This document shows, in pieces, positions 49,280-61,640 of a stretch of 64,000 bases of DNA. A program made the position numbers and the translations under genes. The notes below the pieces were generated by a model. It was given only the letters and a program-made list of their open reading frames with translations. It had not been told where the DNA came from and did not search any database. The number at the start of each line of letters is the position of its first letter. Within the stretch, counting starts at the first letter, position 1. The DNA is from Antennarius striatus (lineage: Eukaryota > Chordata > Actinopteri > Lophiiformes > Antennariidae), in NCBI RefSeq assembly GCF_040054535.1, contig NC_090795.1, forward strand, positions 4,129,501 through 4,193,500. Direction: 5' to 3'.

Positions 49280-50270
49280 AATTTCCCTCCATCAGAAACA
49301 CTGACGTTGCAACATAAATCAATTAACCTGAGGAGTGGTTCTGACTGTCTTCCCAGGTCTGAAGTTGACTCAACTGACACTCCCAGGACGTCACTCTGTG
49401 ACAGACAGCGGCTTGTTGTTCCTGTCTAGATTGTCTCTGTTGTTGGAGTTGGACCTGACAGACTACAATCAAGTCACAGACCAGGGCGTCAGCCAGCTGT
49501 CTACCATGACCAGGTGACCTCACCCCTGCTTCGAAGCTGCTTCATATCCTGCGCAAAACACGCAGAAGCTTTGGTGTTATTTCCAGTGGGATATTAACCT
49601 CAGGACTGCGTGTAGGTTGAAGAAGCTGTCACTCAGCAACACTCAGGTGACAGATGCGGGGCTTCCACCTCTGTGTGGCCTGCAGGAGCTGCAGGACCTC
49701 TGCCTGGACCGGACAGCGGTCACCAGCCGAGGGGTGGCGGATCTCATCATCTGTCTGCCGCACCTCCAGGTGTGTTTGTGGGTGAAGCGTGCATAGTTAG
49801 CTGATTGTGCTAGGAGAGGCATTTATTTTATATTTCAGTTTTCAATTACATGATAGGGTATCTGAAATTATCTGATTTATGGTGTTTATTCCTTTTTCAG
49901 GTGTTGGGGTTAGCCAGCACTCGGGTGGGAGACACAGTAGTGAGGAGAGGTCTGATCCACTGTAGTCAGCTGGTTAAACTCAACCTCAGCCGCACCCGGA
50001 TCACAGACCACGGTAACGTCAGATTTGATATTTTCACTCCCTCCATCATTACAGCAATTTAATAAACAAAAAAAAATGTATGTTTTTCCCCCAGGCTTGA
50101 AGTTCTTGAAACACATGCACCTGGCTCAGGTGAACCTGGACGGCACCGGCGTGAGTCTGATGGGCATCGCTAACCTCTTGTCCTTCACCAACATCAGCAG
50201 CATCCGGGCCAGTAACACTCGCACCGTCCCCCGAGACGAGGTGTCCGATGAGGAGTGGCAAGCTCAGTGA
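41985..50270 (+). CDS. UBA-coiled coil-UBX-leucine-rich-repeat protein (912 aa)
   Basis: Seventeen exons in consistent phase: 41985-42005, 42919-43025, 43153-43283, 43455-43615, 44360-44518, 44604-45048, 45894-45983, 47365-47455, 47822-48045, 48129-48371, 48468-48566, 48668-48861, 48971-49145, 49357-49513, 49616-49769, 49901-50012 and 50095-50270. Residues about 8-50 form a UBA-like domain (SEMGFTEEQIQAAIQAG). A charged coiled coil (EEQQRQRVAQEARAERRQKK) spans about 116-157. A UBX domain (IRLPTGESMRERF...) spans about 190-268 with the p97-contact motif FPR at 235-237. A proline-rich and then acidic linker follows, and leucine-rich repeats of about 24 residues (LQTLNLDGTGVTESSLERL) run from about 480 to the end. 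UBA binds ubiquitin and UBX binds p97/VCP, so a substrate-adaptor role is likely but inferred. I do not recognise a named mammalian orthologue. UBXN1-type proteins share UBA and UBX but have no LRRs. Confidence 0.88.
42010..42900. other. Intron 1 of the UBX-LRR gene
   Basis: Contains an 'attcaattcaattc...actttatttgtcc' LINE-tail-like repeat at about 42547-42600. Nothing else recognised. Confidence 0.6.
43706..44325. mobile_element. Palindromic hAT-type MITE in intron 4
   Basis: Arms repeat 'gtccacacgacag' (about 43723), 'atccacacgacaacg' (about 44178) and its complement 'gttgtcgtgtggac' (about 44247). An inner inverted pair, gtgcgttgatcaacatg and catgtttatcaacgcgt, lies at about 43777 and 44030. 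This layout is typical of fold-back non-autonomous elements in fish. The exact ends and target duplication were not resolved. The spurious ORFs here come from this element. Confidence 0.6.
45050..45890. other. Intron 6 of the UBX-LRR gene
   Basis: AT-rich. No feature recognised. Confidence 0.6.
46327..46967. mobile_element. 641-bp MITE with 17-bp terminal inverted repeats
   Basis: The left end aggtagtcctcaacata (46327-46343) and the right end tatgttgaggacaacct (46951-46967) are inverted repeats with one mismatch. Subterminal 'gttgttcgtaagttgaattgttcttaagttg' is typical of a common teleost DNA element. There is no transposase ORF. A LINE tail fragment lies inside at 46751-46790. The element is in intron 7 of the UBX-LRR gene. 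Confidence 0.75.
49224..49277. repeat. CA microsatellite in intron 13 of the UBX-LRR gene
   Basis: Uninterrupted (CA)n of about 54 bp, some 80 bp before the acceptor of exon 14. Confidence 0.97.
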
Positions 50271-51685
50271 GCACGGACGCTACGCAAAACTCTACCTGAG
50301 TGCATGTCCTGTTGCCCCAGAAACGCGCTGCCAACAGGAAAAAAAAAAAAGTCCCTGCAGAAGTGAACCACTCCAATTTGCACTGTGGATAGCAACGCTA
50401 ATCTGTCAATCAGTTTGAAACCCTAAATGGGTTTGACTTGTTTAGGTCATTTCTGAAGTTTACGTATACAGTTTTTAATCAATCTGTATTTACTGCAGCC
50501 CCTTTTCTCTGCATAACTCCCATTTAGAAACGTTAAAGCTTTATCTGCAGCCTTATAGGTTGGAGCATTCGGTTTCTCACAGTTGGCACTTTTTGAGCCG
50601 ACAGGCAGGAACATTTGATGCTGGGAATGTAACATAACGCAGCATGTCTCTTCAGACCGTATCCACTAAGAGGTCTCTGTAGTATTTAAGTGAAAACCGT
50701 AAATTGTGAAGTCAATCAACCACACGTGGTTGAATCTTTTCAGAGAACGTGAAGGCAGATTGTCTTCCAGCAATCAGAACTTTTGTCAGTTGCGCAGACA
50801 ACATCAAATCAAGCTGTGCTCAAATTTTTTTATTTATGGGATACTTGAAAAAATGGAACTCTAATCAACAGAAACCTGTGAAATGACAATTAGAAATTTC
50901 AATTTGACATGAATACACCTATACTGATTATGTAATTAGTTTGGAATGAACATTAGGTCTATAGCTCACCTAAAACCCTATTAGTTTCCCCTTCTGGAGA
51001 TGCTTTGAATTTTAGTTGACTTCTCAGAACCTTATAGCAATCTTTAGTTCTGACAAGAAGTGCCATTGATGTTCAACGGTGCAGCCATTTTCAGTTTACA
51101 TAGTAGGCGAGGTGAGCTATTCAGCTAACTTGCAGGCCGCAATCCTGACTACTTTAAATCTACCAATGTTATCCTCTTGTTTACAGAGATGTAAATGTTT
51201 ATTTTCCCTACTGTGCTTTTTTGATTTTAGATATGAGTTCATTAAATTAAAAACTCTTCAATCTTCAAATGCTGTTTTTATGTTCTGTTTATTCAGACAA
51301 ACCTTTATTGCATTACATTGTTAAATAAGGCAGAACTGCTTTTTTACAGAAAAAAAAAAAAGTCAACTTTTAAATATCATAAAATATGACCTAAAAGCTG
51401 TTGCGTACATGATAGGGATAAAACAGAACATTCGGAAAAATAAAACTTTCCTATGAAGACAGCACAATGGAATGCATTCCAAAATGCACTGAGACGCTTC
51501 GGGTGATTCAGCCAATCAGAGTGCAGCCTGAGGTGGTGGGAGGAACAGTACGTACAGTACAACATGTACAAGAGACGTTTCCAATAAGATGCATAAGAGT
51601 TTCAGTTCTACAAATCCAACCTGTCTTCGCAGGCTCCTGTTCAAAATGCAAATTAAAGGAGTGGCTCAGTGATAATTTTTTTTTT
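50271..51685. other. 3' UTR of the UBX-LRR gene and convergent spacer to abcf2
   Basis: The two genes are tail to tail with about 1.4 kb between stop codons. The UBX-LRR transcript must end somewhere here. I could not choose one poly-A site with confidence. No coding exon seen. Confidence 0.55.
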
Positions 51686-51687
51686 TT

Positions 51688-54600
51688 TTAAATGTCATGC
51701 GTTTGCTTCTCAATCTTCGACTTCAAATGCTCCTTGTAGGCCAGGATGTCCCTTTTCCACTTTGTGATGGTTTGATTTTCACACACCCAGATCTCCTGTG
51801 CCACCTAGAGAGGAAGACAAATCGTCATGACGATGGAAGCTACGGCTGAGTAATTCAGATCTTGTTTACGACGTCATTTTCTCATACCTGCTGAATCAGC
51901 CTGAAGTCGTGGCTGACCAGCATCATGCCGCCGTCAAATTCGTTGACCGCTTCTGCCAGCGCGTCAATGGTCTCGATGTCCAAGTGATTGGTGGGCTCGT
52001 CCAGGAACAGCATGTGAGGGTTCTGCCAGGCCAGCCAAGCAAAACACACCCGGCACTTCTGACCGTCCGAGAGGTTCCTGATCGGACTGACCTGGAGGAT
52101 AATTCAGGTGTGAGGAGTCGCGGACGAAGACAACAACATCTCGCATTGTCTGGACGAGCATCCGGACCCTACCTGCTGTTTTCCCGTCAGGCCATAACGA
52201 CCAATGATCTTCCTCATCTCCTCTTTCTCTTTGATTTCCGGGAAACACTTCATCATGTATTCCAAAGGAGAGAGGTCCAGCTCCAGCTGCTCCGTCAGAT
52301 GCTGTAACACAATTGAATTGTATTAGCCTTTTAAAGATGAAGAATCTCATTTTAAGAAATGTTTGAAATTAGTCCAGAAAACATGCCCGAGGCAAAAGGT
52401 TCCACGTATTACCTGATGATATCTGCCTATCTTGACATGAGAATGTTTGCGGATCATCCCATCGGTGGGTAGGAGCTATAGAAGGAAAAACAGAACATCC
52501 TTGACGACTTTGTGCGGGTTGCTGCAGCGTAATACGGAAATAATGAAACACCTACCTCTCCCATTAGGAGCTTCAGGAGCGTGGACTTCCCCGCTCCGTT
52601 GGGCCCCACGAGAGCCACTCTTGTATCCAAGTCAATACCAAATTCTAGGTTTTTATATATGTGCGGCTGTGAAAAGACATTAAAAACATGAACCAGACTG
52701 AGAAACCCTTTTAAAAAAATATTTTAAAAAACCATGACATTAACTATACTCACCGTGTTGTCGCTATATTTGAAGCTCACATTCTGAACCATGATAACTG
52801 GAGGAGGAATCTTCCCACAGGGAGGAAAATAAAATGACAGAGTCTGTGGGAGAGAGGCAGGCCATATTACCATCACATAGATGTGACAGTAATATCGTCA
52901 CATCTATGTTACGAAAAAGCGTCATTTATTCCTATGCCTCACGAAAAAAAATCAAAATGACCAAGCCGGTGATGCAACACTCTACCTTGTCATTCACTAC
53001 TTTTTCAGTCAGGCCAGACGCCACCATCTTCTGCAGCGTCTTCTCTTTGCTCTGTGCCTGTCGTGCCAGCTTTGCAGAGCCGTGACCAAACCTGGCTATG
53101 TAATTCTATAAAAGATGGAGGGGAGGGGACACAAAAACAGACATGGCAGATGTCTGTATGGAGAAGCCTGTTTTGTCTGACATGTGCTGTAAAAACTGTC
53201 TCGTGTTGCTCCTTTACCTTCATGTGTGCTATCTGGTCCTGTTCCCAGTTGAAGCGCTTCATCTGATTCTCTTCCAGCTCCTCTCTGGTCTTCACATACT
53301 GGTCGTAGTTACCCTAAAGCAAAAATAGATCCGCATGGTCAGCGGTGATGCATAATTAGCAACAGCTCATCCCTGTTTTCCTTCTTTAGCACAGACTCCA
53401 TTCATGATACTCCTTGAAGTTGTTCCGAGGCAGATGTACTGTACGACGCCGGGTTCGAGTTCAACACAAAGCCATGGTTTCAGTATAGTTCTTACCGTGT
53501 AGTATTTCAGCTTTCTCTGATGCAGGTGGATGATGTTGGTGCACACACCGTTCAGGAAGTCTTGGGAGTGCGAGATGAGCACCAGGATTCGCTTGAACCT
53601 GGCAACAGCAAGAAAGATGAGTAATACAAATCCACTTTTTGGACTTGTGTCATGGCGTAGGATGTAAACTTACGACTTGAGCTCCTCCTCCAGCCACACA
53701 CAGGCATCCAGATCCAAGTGATTCGTGGGCTCATCCAGTAATAGCATGAAGGGCTTGATAAACAGAGCTCTGAACAAAATAAAGAACAGTCAGAAAAATC
53801 TTTACAGATATGAAACTAATAATTGTAAAACGTTTTGTATCAGTGTTTAGTTTGAATATGACTAGTATTAGTTGTACATTGCAATTTAGGAAGAATGAAT
53901 GCTGCCTTTACATGTAGAAAAACATGGACTCCATCTGTTCAGACAAAAGACTAAGACACACCCAAACCAAGTTGCTGATTGATGTAATAGTGTTTTTTTT
54001 AACCTGGCCAGAGCAACACGCATTCTCCATCCTCCGCTGAAGTCTTTGAGCTTCTTTTGCTGCATCGCAGCAGTGAAACCCAGACCGTGGAGAATCCGAG
54101 AGGCTCGCACTTCTGCCTTGTCCGCATCCAGCTCCTCCAGACGTTCATATAGCTCCATCAGCTTCTCACACTCCGCTGTGCAGTGATGAGAGAAAGGAAT
54201 TTAAGAGCCATTACACTAAACATCAAAGCGCTGTGGCACAGCTACCTTCTCACCTTGTTAGCTGTACTCGTTTGGATTATTTGTAGTCTTGACTATTTTA
54301 CCTCTGTGACATACTTAACGACATGTGCAGTTATTACATAACACTCGACTTACAGTCCTCATGGGCAAGTCTTTCTGCTTCCTTCTCCAGCATAATCCTC
54401 TGTTCATCCACCTCCATGACACACTGCAGGGCTGTTTTGTCACTGGGGGCCATTTCCCGGGTCAAGTGGTAAATATCGATGTGCTCTGGGATAGGAACCT
54501 CACGATGCCCGATGGCTGACAACAGCATGGATTTTCCTGGTACATAGAAATAAAATTTATTTGTTTTTGTCAGCGCACACTCCATCAAAACCTCATTTCA

Positions 54601-55524
54601 GTTCTGTTCCTTTGGTTGAAGAACTCCAACTTTTAGGATGTCCAATTTCCTGGACCAGTTCAAGAAAAGCAGAGAAGAATCAACCGGACTTGTTTTAGGT
54701 TTGCTGAAGATGTTTCACCTCTCATCCAAGTAGCTTCTTCAGGTTTGACTGACTGGAGCAGAAAACAACATACAGAAACCACTAAGACAATAAGTCAGGT
54801 TAAGAGTTCACGTGACCGCCACACTCTTGTGAACAATAACGACTCATTGTTTTGGTGGTTTTGTTCTTTTGTATTCTGCTCCAACAGGAGTATAGGTGTC
54901 TGGTCTCCCTACCAGCCAGTCAGAACTTTAAAAAATTGGACGATAGTACTAAAAGAAACTCCTGGCAACATTGCTACGAACAAACAATTACCTGTGCCAT
55001 TAAGGCCAATAAGCCCATAGCGTCTGCCAGAGTTGAGCTCCAGGCTGGTGTCTGCTAGCAGCTCTTGTCCATGGAAGGTGAGTGATAGGCTGCTGATGTG
55101 AACGTCGGTGCTATTGGGGTGGGATGCCAGAACGCCGGTCACTGCTCGTGCCTCGGTCTTCGCCAGCTCAAATTCATCCAGCGCCTCTGTCAAACTGGCG
55201 ATTTCTGTTAAAATCCAAGCATTTAAAAAAAAAAAATTTTGCTCACATTTCTTCTTAAAAATGAAACTATAACAAAGAAAAGCAGTCCAGACATTAACAA
55301 ATCATTTCAAAAACTGATCTCGGCTGTGAAATCGGCCACGTAAATCACAGCAAAGATCATGATTTGATGAAAAGGTGTGTAAACTTACCATTGCTCTCTG
55401 CTCCATTAGTCTGGGTCTCAGAGTTATCACCATTTATCACATCATCAGGTTTCTTGGTTCGTTGGCGAGCTTTAGCAGCTTCCTTCTTCTTAGCTGCCTT
55501 CTTCTTTGCTAAATCTGATGGCAT
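51688..55524 (-). CDS. abcf2: ATP-binding cassette sub-family F member 2
   Basis: Fourteen coding exons: 55524-55389, 55204-54992, 54536-54354, 54175-54004, 53769-53674, 53598-53496, 53313-53218, 53105-52986, 52843-52754, 52666-52556, 52475-52413, 52301-52173, 52091-51888 and 51804-51688 (TAA). All phases agree; 610 aa (human 623). It is a soluble twin-ABC ATPase with no membrane segments. The N-terminus is lysine-rich ([20 protein letters not shown]). First ABC: Walker A GLNGTGKS (112-119), signature FSGGW (223-227), Walker B LLLDEP (244-249). Second [11 protein letters not shown] (424-431), LSDGQ (511-515), LFLDEP (532-537). ABCF proteins act in translation and ribosome quality control rather than transport. 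The start is the first ATG after an acceptor 12 bp upstream. Confidence 0.97.
54600..54790. repeat. Dispersed teleost repeat in abcf2 intron 2
   Basis: Contains 'gaagatgtttcacctctcatccaag-agcttcttcag', a sequence common in fish genomes. Class not assigned with certainty. Confidence 0.5.
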
Positions 55525-56186
55525 GATCGCGTAAGGCTAGGGGGGAAAAAAGAACAAAATACTGATCAATAAACCTATTCTATACATTGATTCATACAAG
55601 TAAAATATCACTGGATACCATTAATTACAACATCGATATTATAAGTTGTTCGTGGATTCAGTTCACAGCAATATATTTTAGTTATTCCTGATATTTCACT
55701 GTCCTTTTTGGTGATAACGGTTACGCTAACGGTTCCCTTCAAGTAGCACGTTGGTATCTTACATTCATATAGCTCGCTAGCCCAGCTGTTGCTAATGCTA
55801 ATGGTTGCTTTTGCCGCGAATATTAACAACAGATTTGTCACTTAACAATGAATCAGCCCACGGTAGTACCAAAAGAGTTATGTTATCTGGCTGAGATCAA
55901 ATGTCATTCATGGGAGTTTTTTTTTTTTTTACAATTTAGAAAAACCTGCCATTGACTACGTTAGCTCGTTAGCGTAGCTTCTAACGGCAGTTAGCTAGTC
56001 ATTTACAGCCTAAAGGCCTGAACGGTTAGTGCTAACTGACACAAGGCCCAACAAGCTACTCGTTCTAAAAAAGAGCTAATTCGTCGATAAATTATTATTT
56101 TTCAAACTAAGTATTATTTTAACAGATAATAACGTATAGTAACTACGTAAGACGAAGCTGTCAGACAATGTAAATGTCCGTATTAC

Positions 56187-56260
56187 CTTTAAATGAATTG
56201 CTGATATCCGGAGCACACCGTCGTCGCGTGTACAATTTTCGCCGGGTGAAGGAAACCGAC
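56187..56260 (-). other. abcf2: Non-coding first exon of abcf2
   Basis: The minus strand has a donor (ttaaag|gtaata) after 56187 that pairs with the acceptor at 55537 (cccctag), 12 bp before the ATG. The 5' limit is approximate. The sequence upstream is GC-richer and TATA-less. Confidence 0.5.
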
Positions 56261-56261
56261 C

Positions 56262-57194
56262 GACACGCCGCGAGACTAACCATAAATGGTAAAAAAAAGG
56301 GCGGCGAGTCAGAATGGACCCGCCCCCTTCTGGAGTGATCGCAGTAGAACATATAAAAGCTCTGCCAAAGCGATAGGATATTAATTTGACAAATTGCTTT
56401 ATGAAAATAGTTACTATAACTTGTCACAACTAAACGTGGCAACTGTGTTCTCTTATTGTATTTTAGGAACAGAAAATACAAAAAGAGTTTTGTTTTGTTT
56501 GGTTGTTTTTTTTTTTTGAATCGAGGAGATAGATAGACACGACTTGAACCAGTCAGCGGGCCGGGTTGCGGAAGCGCACGTCCGGGCAGTGACGATGACG
56601 GTTCGGGCTATCAGAGGGGGGACGTCTGCCTCCACGGCGGTTGTATGTGGCACGCAAAATTTCGAAAGTCAACAAAAAAAACGATGGATAGCGGATCGTA
56701 TAGAATGCAACTAGCTGCCTTTTACCTGTGGCAATGACGGCAAAGTGGATGTATATCTTTAGCTCAGTGTTCGACGGGTGATGGATCGGGGGGGTATCTG
56801 TAGTAACAACGGACGCGTTGCTAGCTTGCTTTCTGATGTTTTGTCCACCTTGACACGCTATTTAACGGCTAATACAAAGGTTATAACTTCAAATGCGTTT
56901 CCCCGGAGACGGTAGTTTGTAATAATGGCTGTTATTACGGCGCTACCTTTAGTAGGCTATATTTAGCTTGTTGCTAAATCCGTCGACCGCTTCAGACGTG
57001 GCTGTTATCGGTAGCCGGGATCTGGTAAACTAAACACAACGACGGCTTTAATCAGCAAAACCTCGTGTTGCTTTTCATGACTTAACTTTAATACACAGAA
57101 GTTGAAGCCACGTGGATTATGGAACTCTGTTTGGGTTTTACGAAATAACGTGAATCCCATCGCTTTTAACAGTTTAAATTCAATGACCCGAAGC

Positions 57195-57234
<40 letters not shown>

Positions 57235-57360
57235 TTTGAGAAGGAAGTCTCAGGTATGAACACAGTAGTTTGTTATTATGGTGATTGGAAAGTTGGAGGA
57301 CTGAAAGTATGTGACCTGTGAGGCGTTCCTCCGTGGATTAGTCTCGTCAGTATTTCATTC
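56262..57360. promoter_or_regulatory. Shared abcf2/chpf2 head-to-head promoter interval
   Basis: The two genes diverge, with about 1.1 kb between the abcf2 first exon and the chpf2 coding exon. The interval must hold both promoters and a chpf2 5' UTR exon. A chpf2 acceptor (tttcattcag) lies at 57362. A poly-T run (57199-57228) is the only repeat. No TATA box is obvious. Confidence 0.5.
57199..57228. repeat. Poly-T tract
   Basis: About 30 consecutive T, 150 bp upstream of the chpf2 coding exon acceptor. Confidence 0.95.
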
Positions 57361-57377
57361 AGGTGAAGCTCTCAAAA

Positions 57378-60300
57378 ATGCGGCTCTCCCCGTTTCTGGC
57401 CGTGTTCAGGCCTGCGTTACCCCTCATCCTCGGGCTTTCTTTGGGATTTGGTCTGAGCCTCCTGATGGTGTCCTGGAGGCAAGGGGAGACCGATGACTCC
57501 TGTCGGGATAAGCTGGGTGTCGGGATGGCTTTTCTGGACAGAGATTCCCAAAGTGACCCCAAGGACGGATCTAGAAATGAAGACGTCCAGCCACGCATCG
57601 TCCCCTATCACAAAGACCCCAACAAGTTACACAAGAAAGTTCTCAGGTGAGTTTCTGGGGCAGTTTCTTAACGATGTTAGGGACAGATTTGTTGTGGAAA
57701 CACCATCATAGCACCTCCATACCTTACCGGATTTGTTTTAAGAAACAAAACGATTTAAATCCAGAGGATTACAATTTGTAATCCTATTTAAATAGGTGTA
57801 CATGTCAAACTCCACCCGCGATTATCCAATCTATCATCCTCTATTTTGATGTCATATGTCAAATACTGGATGCTGATTATTAATAGGATCAGAATACTTG
57901 ATCTGATCTATAATCATTCAGAATTATTGTGTCAAAATCCTTGTTAAAGTCTGTATTCATGTGTTAGAAACGAGCTGAAAATATGTTCTGATCTTTATTG
58001 TACCTGTAGGGGAAATTGGATTTGCAGCAGAGCAGGCTATTGTATTGCAAAATGTATCCAGAGTAAATAAATAAGAGCATGTCTTATAAATAAAATGCTG
58101 CTGTGCTGTATTAAACTGCTGTGCAGTCGAGTTTTAACTTCAATGCAAATTAAGCACATTTATTTCCCTGGAAACAAATGGAAATTTTAGCCTTATGCTT
58201 TTAGGCCTGGGGGAACCTTTATCTTGGTCCTGATGGAAGAACAACATATTTGTAAGCGGGTGGTCAGGGTTGTAAATGTCTGTCGGGAGGGCTGCGGAAT
58301 GTCGACTGTCTTACTTTTTGAACATTTCAGTCAGACGAGTTTTCCTCGCACCATGAGAGGTTCCCAAACCAAGAGATAAAACCTAAAGTTAAAATGACTT
58401 AATAAAAGGTCTTTAAAATAAAACCACCAAAGTCTTGTCCACATTAAAATTTTTTAGTCTGCACAGGAATTATAGTCTGCTGGCTGTTTTTGCAAAATGA
58501 AGAGGTGTTAAAATTGTGATTCAAGCTTTTGTCGGTTCAGGTATTTGTAACAATCCACTGTCTCAACGACCTTAAGACCTTTTTTTCCCCCTGTTCTTTC
58601 CAGAACGCGGTACATCCTGTCTGAACTGGGCATCAGGGAGCGACTGCTGGTGGGAGTGCTGACGTCCCGGTCGACTCTCAACACGCTGGCTGTGGCGGTG
58701 AATCGCACCGTCGCCCACCACTTCCACAGCACCTTTTTCTTTACGGGACTGCGTAGCCCTAAGGTGCCCGAAGGCATGACGGTGGTCGCTCATGGCGATG
58801 ACCGTCCGGTTTGGCTGATGTATGAGACGGTGCGTCACCTCCACAGGAACTACGGCGCCGCTTACGACTGGTTCCTGCTAGCCCAGGATGACACCTACAT
58901 GCAAGCGGATCGCCTGACGGAGCTGGTGGGCCACCTCAGCGCGGGGCGGGACCTGTACATGGGCCGGGCGGAGGAGTTTATCGGTGGAGAGGAGAAGGCG
59001 CGCTACTGCCACGGCGGCTACGGGTATCTGCTGTCCCACAGCCTGCTGGCCCGGCTGCAGCCCCACCTCGACACGTGCCGTAACGACATCCTCAGCGTCA
59101 GACCCGACGAGTGGTTGGGACGCTGTATTATTGACTACCTGGGTCTGAGCTGCGTGGAGATGCACCAAGTAAGAAAGCAAGAGAAACTTGCACGTAAATG
59201 ACAAAACAAATAGCAGTGTGAAGCAGTTTTACAGAGTTATCTGCAAGATATTCGTATTAATATTTCTTCTCTTTGTCAACATCTGTGTGGCTCACAGGGG
59301 ATGAGCTATCGCTACTTCGAGCTTGGAAAAAATGCTGATCCAGAACGTGAAGATAGCATCCAGTTTAAGAACGCCTTCACAGTCCACCCGGTGTCAGACC
59401 CCAACCTCATGTACAGACTCCACAAACGCTTCAGTCAGATCGAACTGGAGTCGACGTATCAACAAATTCAGCAGCTGCAGGTTTGTAATACCTAAAACGG
59501 TCCCACCTTGTTTTTTTTTTTGTCTGTCTTTTGTGCTTTGATGGATTGTGGATCATTGCCAACAATGCATACATCCCTCACAAAAACACCTACAGTCTTT
59601 GACTTTGACTGACATCAGAGGAAATAAATTAGGTTACAAGTCAAGGTGGCATAATCAAGTTTAGTCAGAGAACTCTTCCGGAAAGACGAGGTTGATACCC
59701 CCCCAGAGAAATCACACTCTCCACGTCACGATGTCATCATACCGTTCAGGTTGTGTTTTCTTTAATCGCTTAATTTTAAACCTGACGTGAGCTTCTGTGT
59801 CTTTATCAGGTGCAGATCAACAACCTGAGTGACTTGACACCCGAGGGTTCCGCCGGAGTTACGTGGCCCATCGGAATCAACCCTCCCTTCAACCCCAGAA
59901 CTCGTTTTGAAGTCATAAGCTGGGAGTACTTCACTGAAGAGCACATCTACTCGTGCATCGACAGCTCCCCCAAGTGTGAGATGAGAGGCGCCGACCGGGC
60001 CGACGTGAGCGCCGTCCTGGAGGTGGCGTTGCAGCACCTGAACGAGCGCTACCAGCCTCAGCTGCACTTCCGGAAGCGGCGCCTGCTGAACGGCTACCGA
60101 CGTTTCGATCCCACCCGAGGGATGGAGTACGTGCTGGACCTGGCGTTGGAAGCCTACACCCAGAAAGATCACAGCCAGGTCATCTCCAAACGGGTCAACT
60201 TGCTGCGACCTCTGAGCGCAGTGGAGATCATCCCCATGCCTTACGTGACGGAAGCGACCCGAGTGCAGGTCATCCTACCCGTCACTGCCCAGGATCAGGA

Positions 60301-61081
60301 TTACGTCGGGAACTTCCTGGACATGTACGTGATGAACACGCTGGACACCCACGACAACGTTCTGCTCACCTTCCTGTTCATTTACGATCCGTTCGACGCA
60401 CAGCGAGTCAGCCAGACCGACGTGTTCGCCGGCATCAAGGCCATGATCGGCGAGGTGGAGAAGCGCTATGCCGACGTGAAGATTCCCTGGATCAGCGTGA
60501 AGACGGAGGTGCCCTCGCAGGTCAAGCTGATGGACATCATCTCCAAGAAGCACCCGGTGGACACGCTGTTCTTCCTGGCCAGGGTGGGAACAGAGGTCAA
60601 CGCCGACTTCCTGAACCGATGTAGGATGAACGCCATCAGCAGCTGGCAGGTTTTCTTTCCCGTTCACTTCCAGGAGTACAGTCCCGCCGTCTACCGCGAT
60701 CAGCAACCCTCGACCTCCCCTTCCTCTTTCGATTCGGAGTCGCTGAGAGGCGGCCACTTCGACCGCCACGTCTTCGACGAGGCGTGCTTTTACAACGCCG
60801 ACTACATGACCTCCAGGACCAAGATGGCAGCCGACATATTGGACAACGAAGAGCTGCTGGAGAGCATGGACGTGTACGACATATTCGTGCGTTACTCCGG
60901 GCTGCACGTCTTCAGAGCCGTGGAGCCGGCGCTGATCCAGAAATACGTGAGGCGAACGTGCAACCCACGTTTCAGCGAGGATATCTACCACCGCTGCGTC
61001 CTCAGCAACCTGGAGGGGCTGGGCTCGCGCGCCAACCTCGCCATGGCTCTGTTCGAGCAGGAGCAGGCCAACAGCACCTAG
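57378..61081 (+). CDS. chpf2: Chondroitin polymerizing factor 2
   Basis: Four coding exons, 57378-57646, 58604-59168, 59298-59480 and 59810-61081 (TAG), in consistent phase; 762 aa (human 772). It is a Golgi type II membrane protein: a short cytosolic tail, then a signal anchor at about residues 11-33 (PALPLILGLSLGFGLSLLM). The lumenal part has a beta-1,3-type glycosyltransferase region with AQDDTYMQ and GRAEEFIGG...CHGGYGYLLS, and a C-terminal chondroitin-synthase domain (LLNGYRRFDPTRGMEY, SKKHPVDTLFF, NRCRMNAISSWQVFFPVHFQE). The extreme C-terminus FEQEQANST matches human CHPF2. It acts with chondroitin synthases in chain polymerisation. The start at 57378 matches the mammalian N-terminus MRLS. 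The in-frame codons before it lack an ATG that fits. Confidence 0.97.
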
Positions 61082-61640
61082 AAGTCTGGACTTCTTGAAT
61101 GCAGGCACAAACTGAAAGATGTGAATTATAACGTAGGACTTTTTCTGCGCCTACTCGCTGCAATACTCACATGTGTGTGAAAGAGAAAGATCCGGATCAA
61201 CTACAGACAAGCACTGTGTTTGTCGCAGAGATGAAACAAACGAGTTCTGCTTACGTGCGACTCTTCGCAGCCGCAAGTCGAAAGCATCTTTACTCAGTAT
61301 TATCAAAACCAATTGGTTCTTAAGTCTGACAGTTAACGTCATTTCCAGATGTATCTCGAGACGTCTCCTCTCATGACTCCCTGAATGTAGACTATCTATG
61401 TTTTGCAAGCGATCAAGCATGAATATTTATGTCCCAGTGTCAAAAAGAACAATCCAGGAGGTTGCGTCTTGTAGTTTTTCATATAAAAAATGCCTCCATT
61501 ACCTAGTAGTTAATGAAAAACCGTGAGCCATAAGTCGTCTTACTGAAGATGTTGTAAAACAATACTGGAAACAAGCTGAAGCCATTGGCTGCCTTTACTT
61601 TATTATGTTCTTTTTTTAAAGGGTATTAAAGGATATTTCT
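61082..61640 (+). other. chpf2: chpf2 3' UTR
   Basis: Non-coding tail of chpf2. An ATTAAA near 61625 is the best poly-A signal seen; a T-rich stretch follows. Confidence 0.5.

Noticed and set aside
53390-53470. tRNA-like 'gccgggttcgagttc' in an abcf2 intron
   Set aside because: No acceptor stem or anticodon arm can be formed around the T-loop-like motif.
60275-61108. 277-codon open frame on the minus strand
   Set aside because: It is the antisense shadow of the large last exon of chpf2, whose plus-strand protein matches the family to its last residue.
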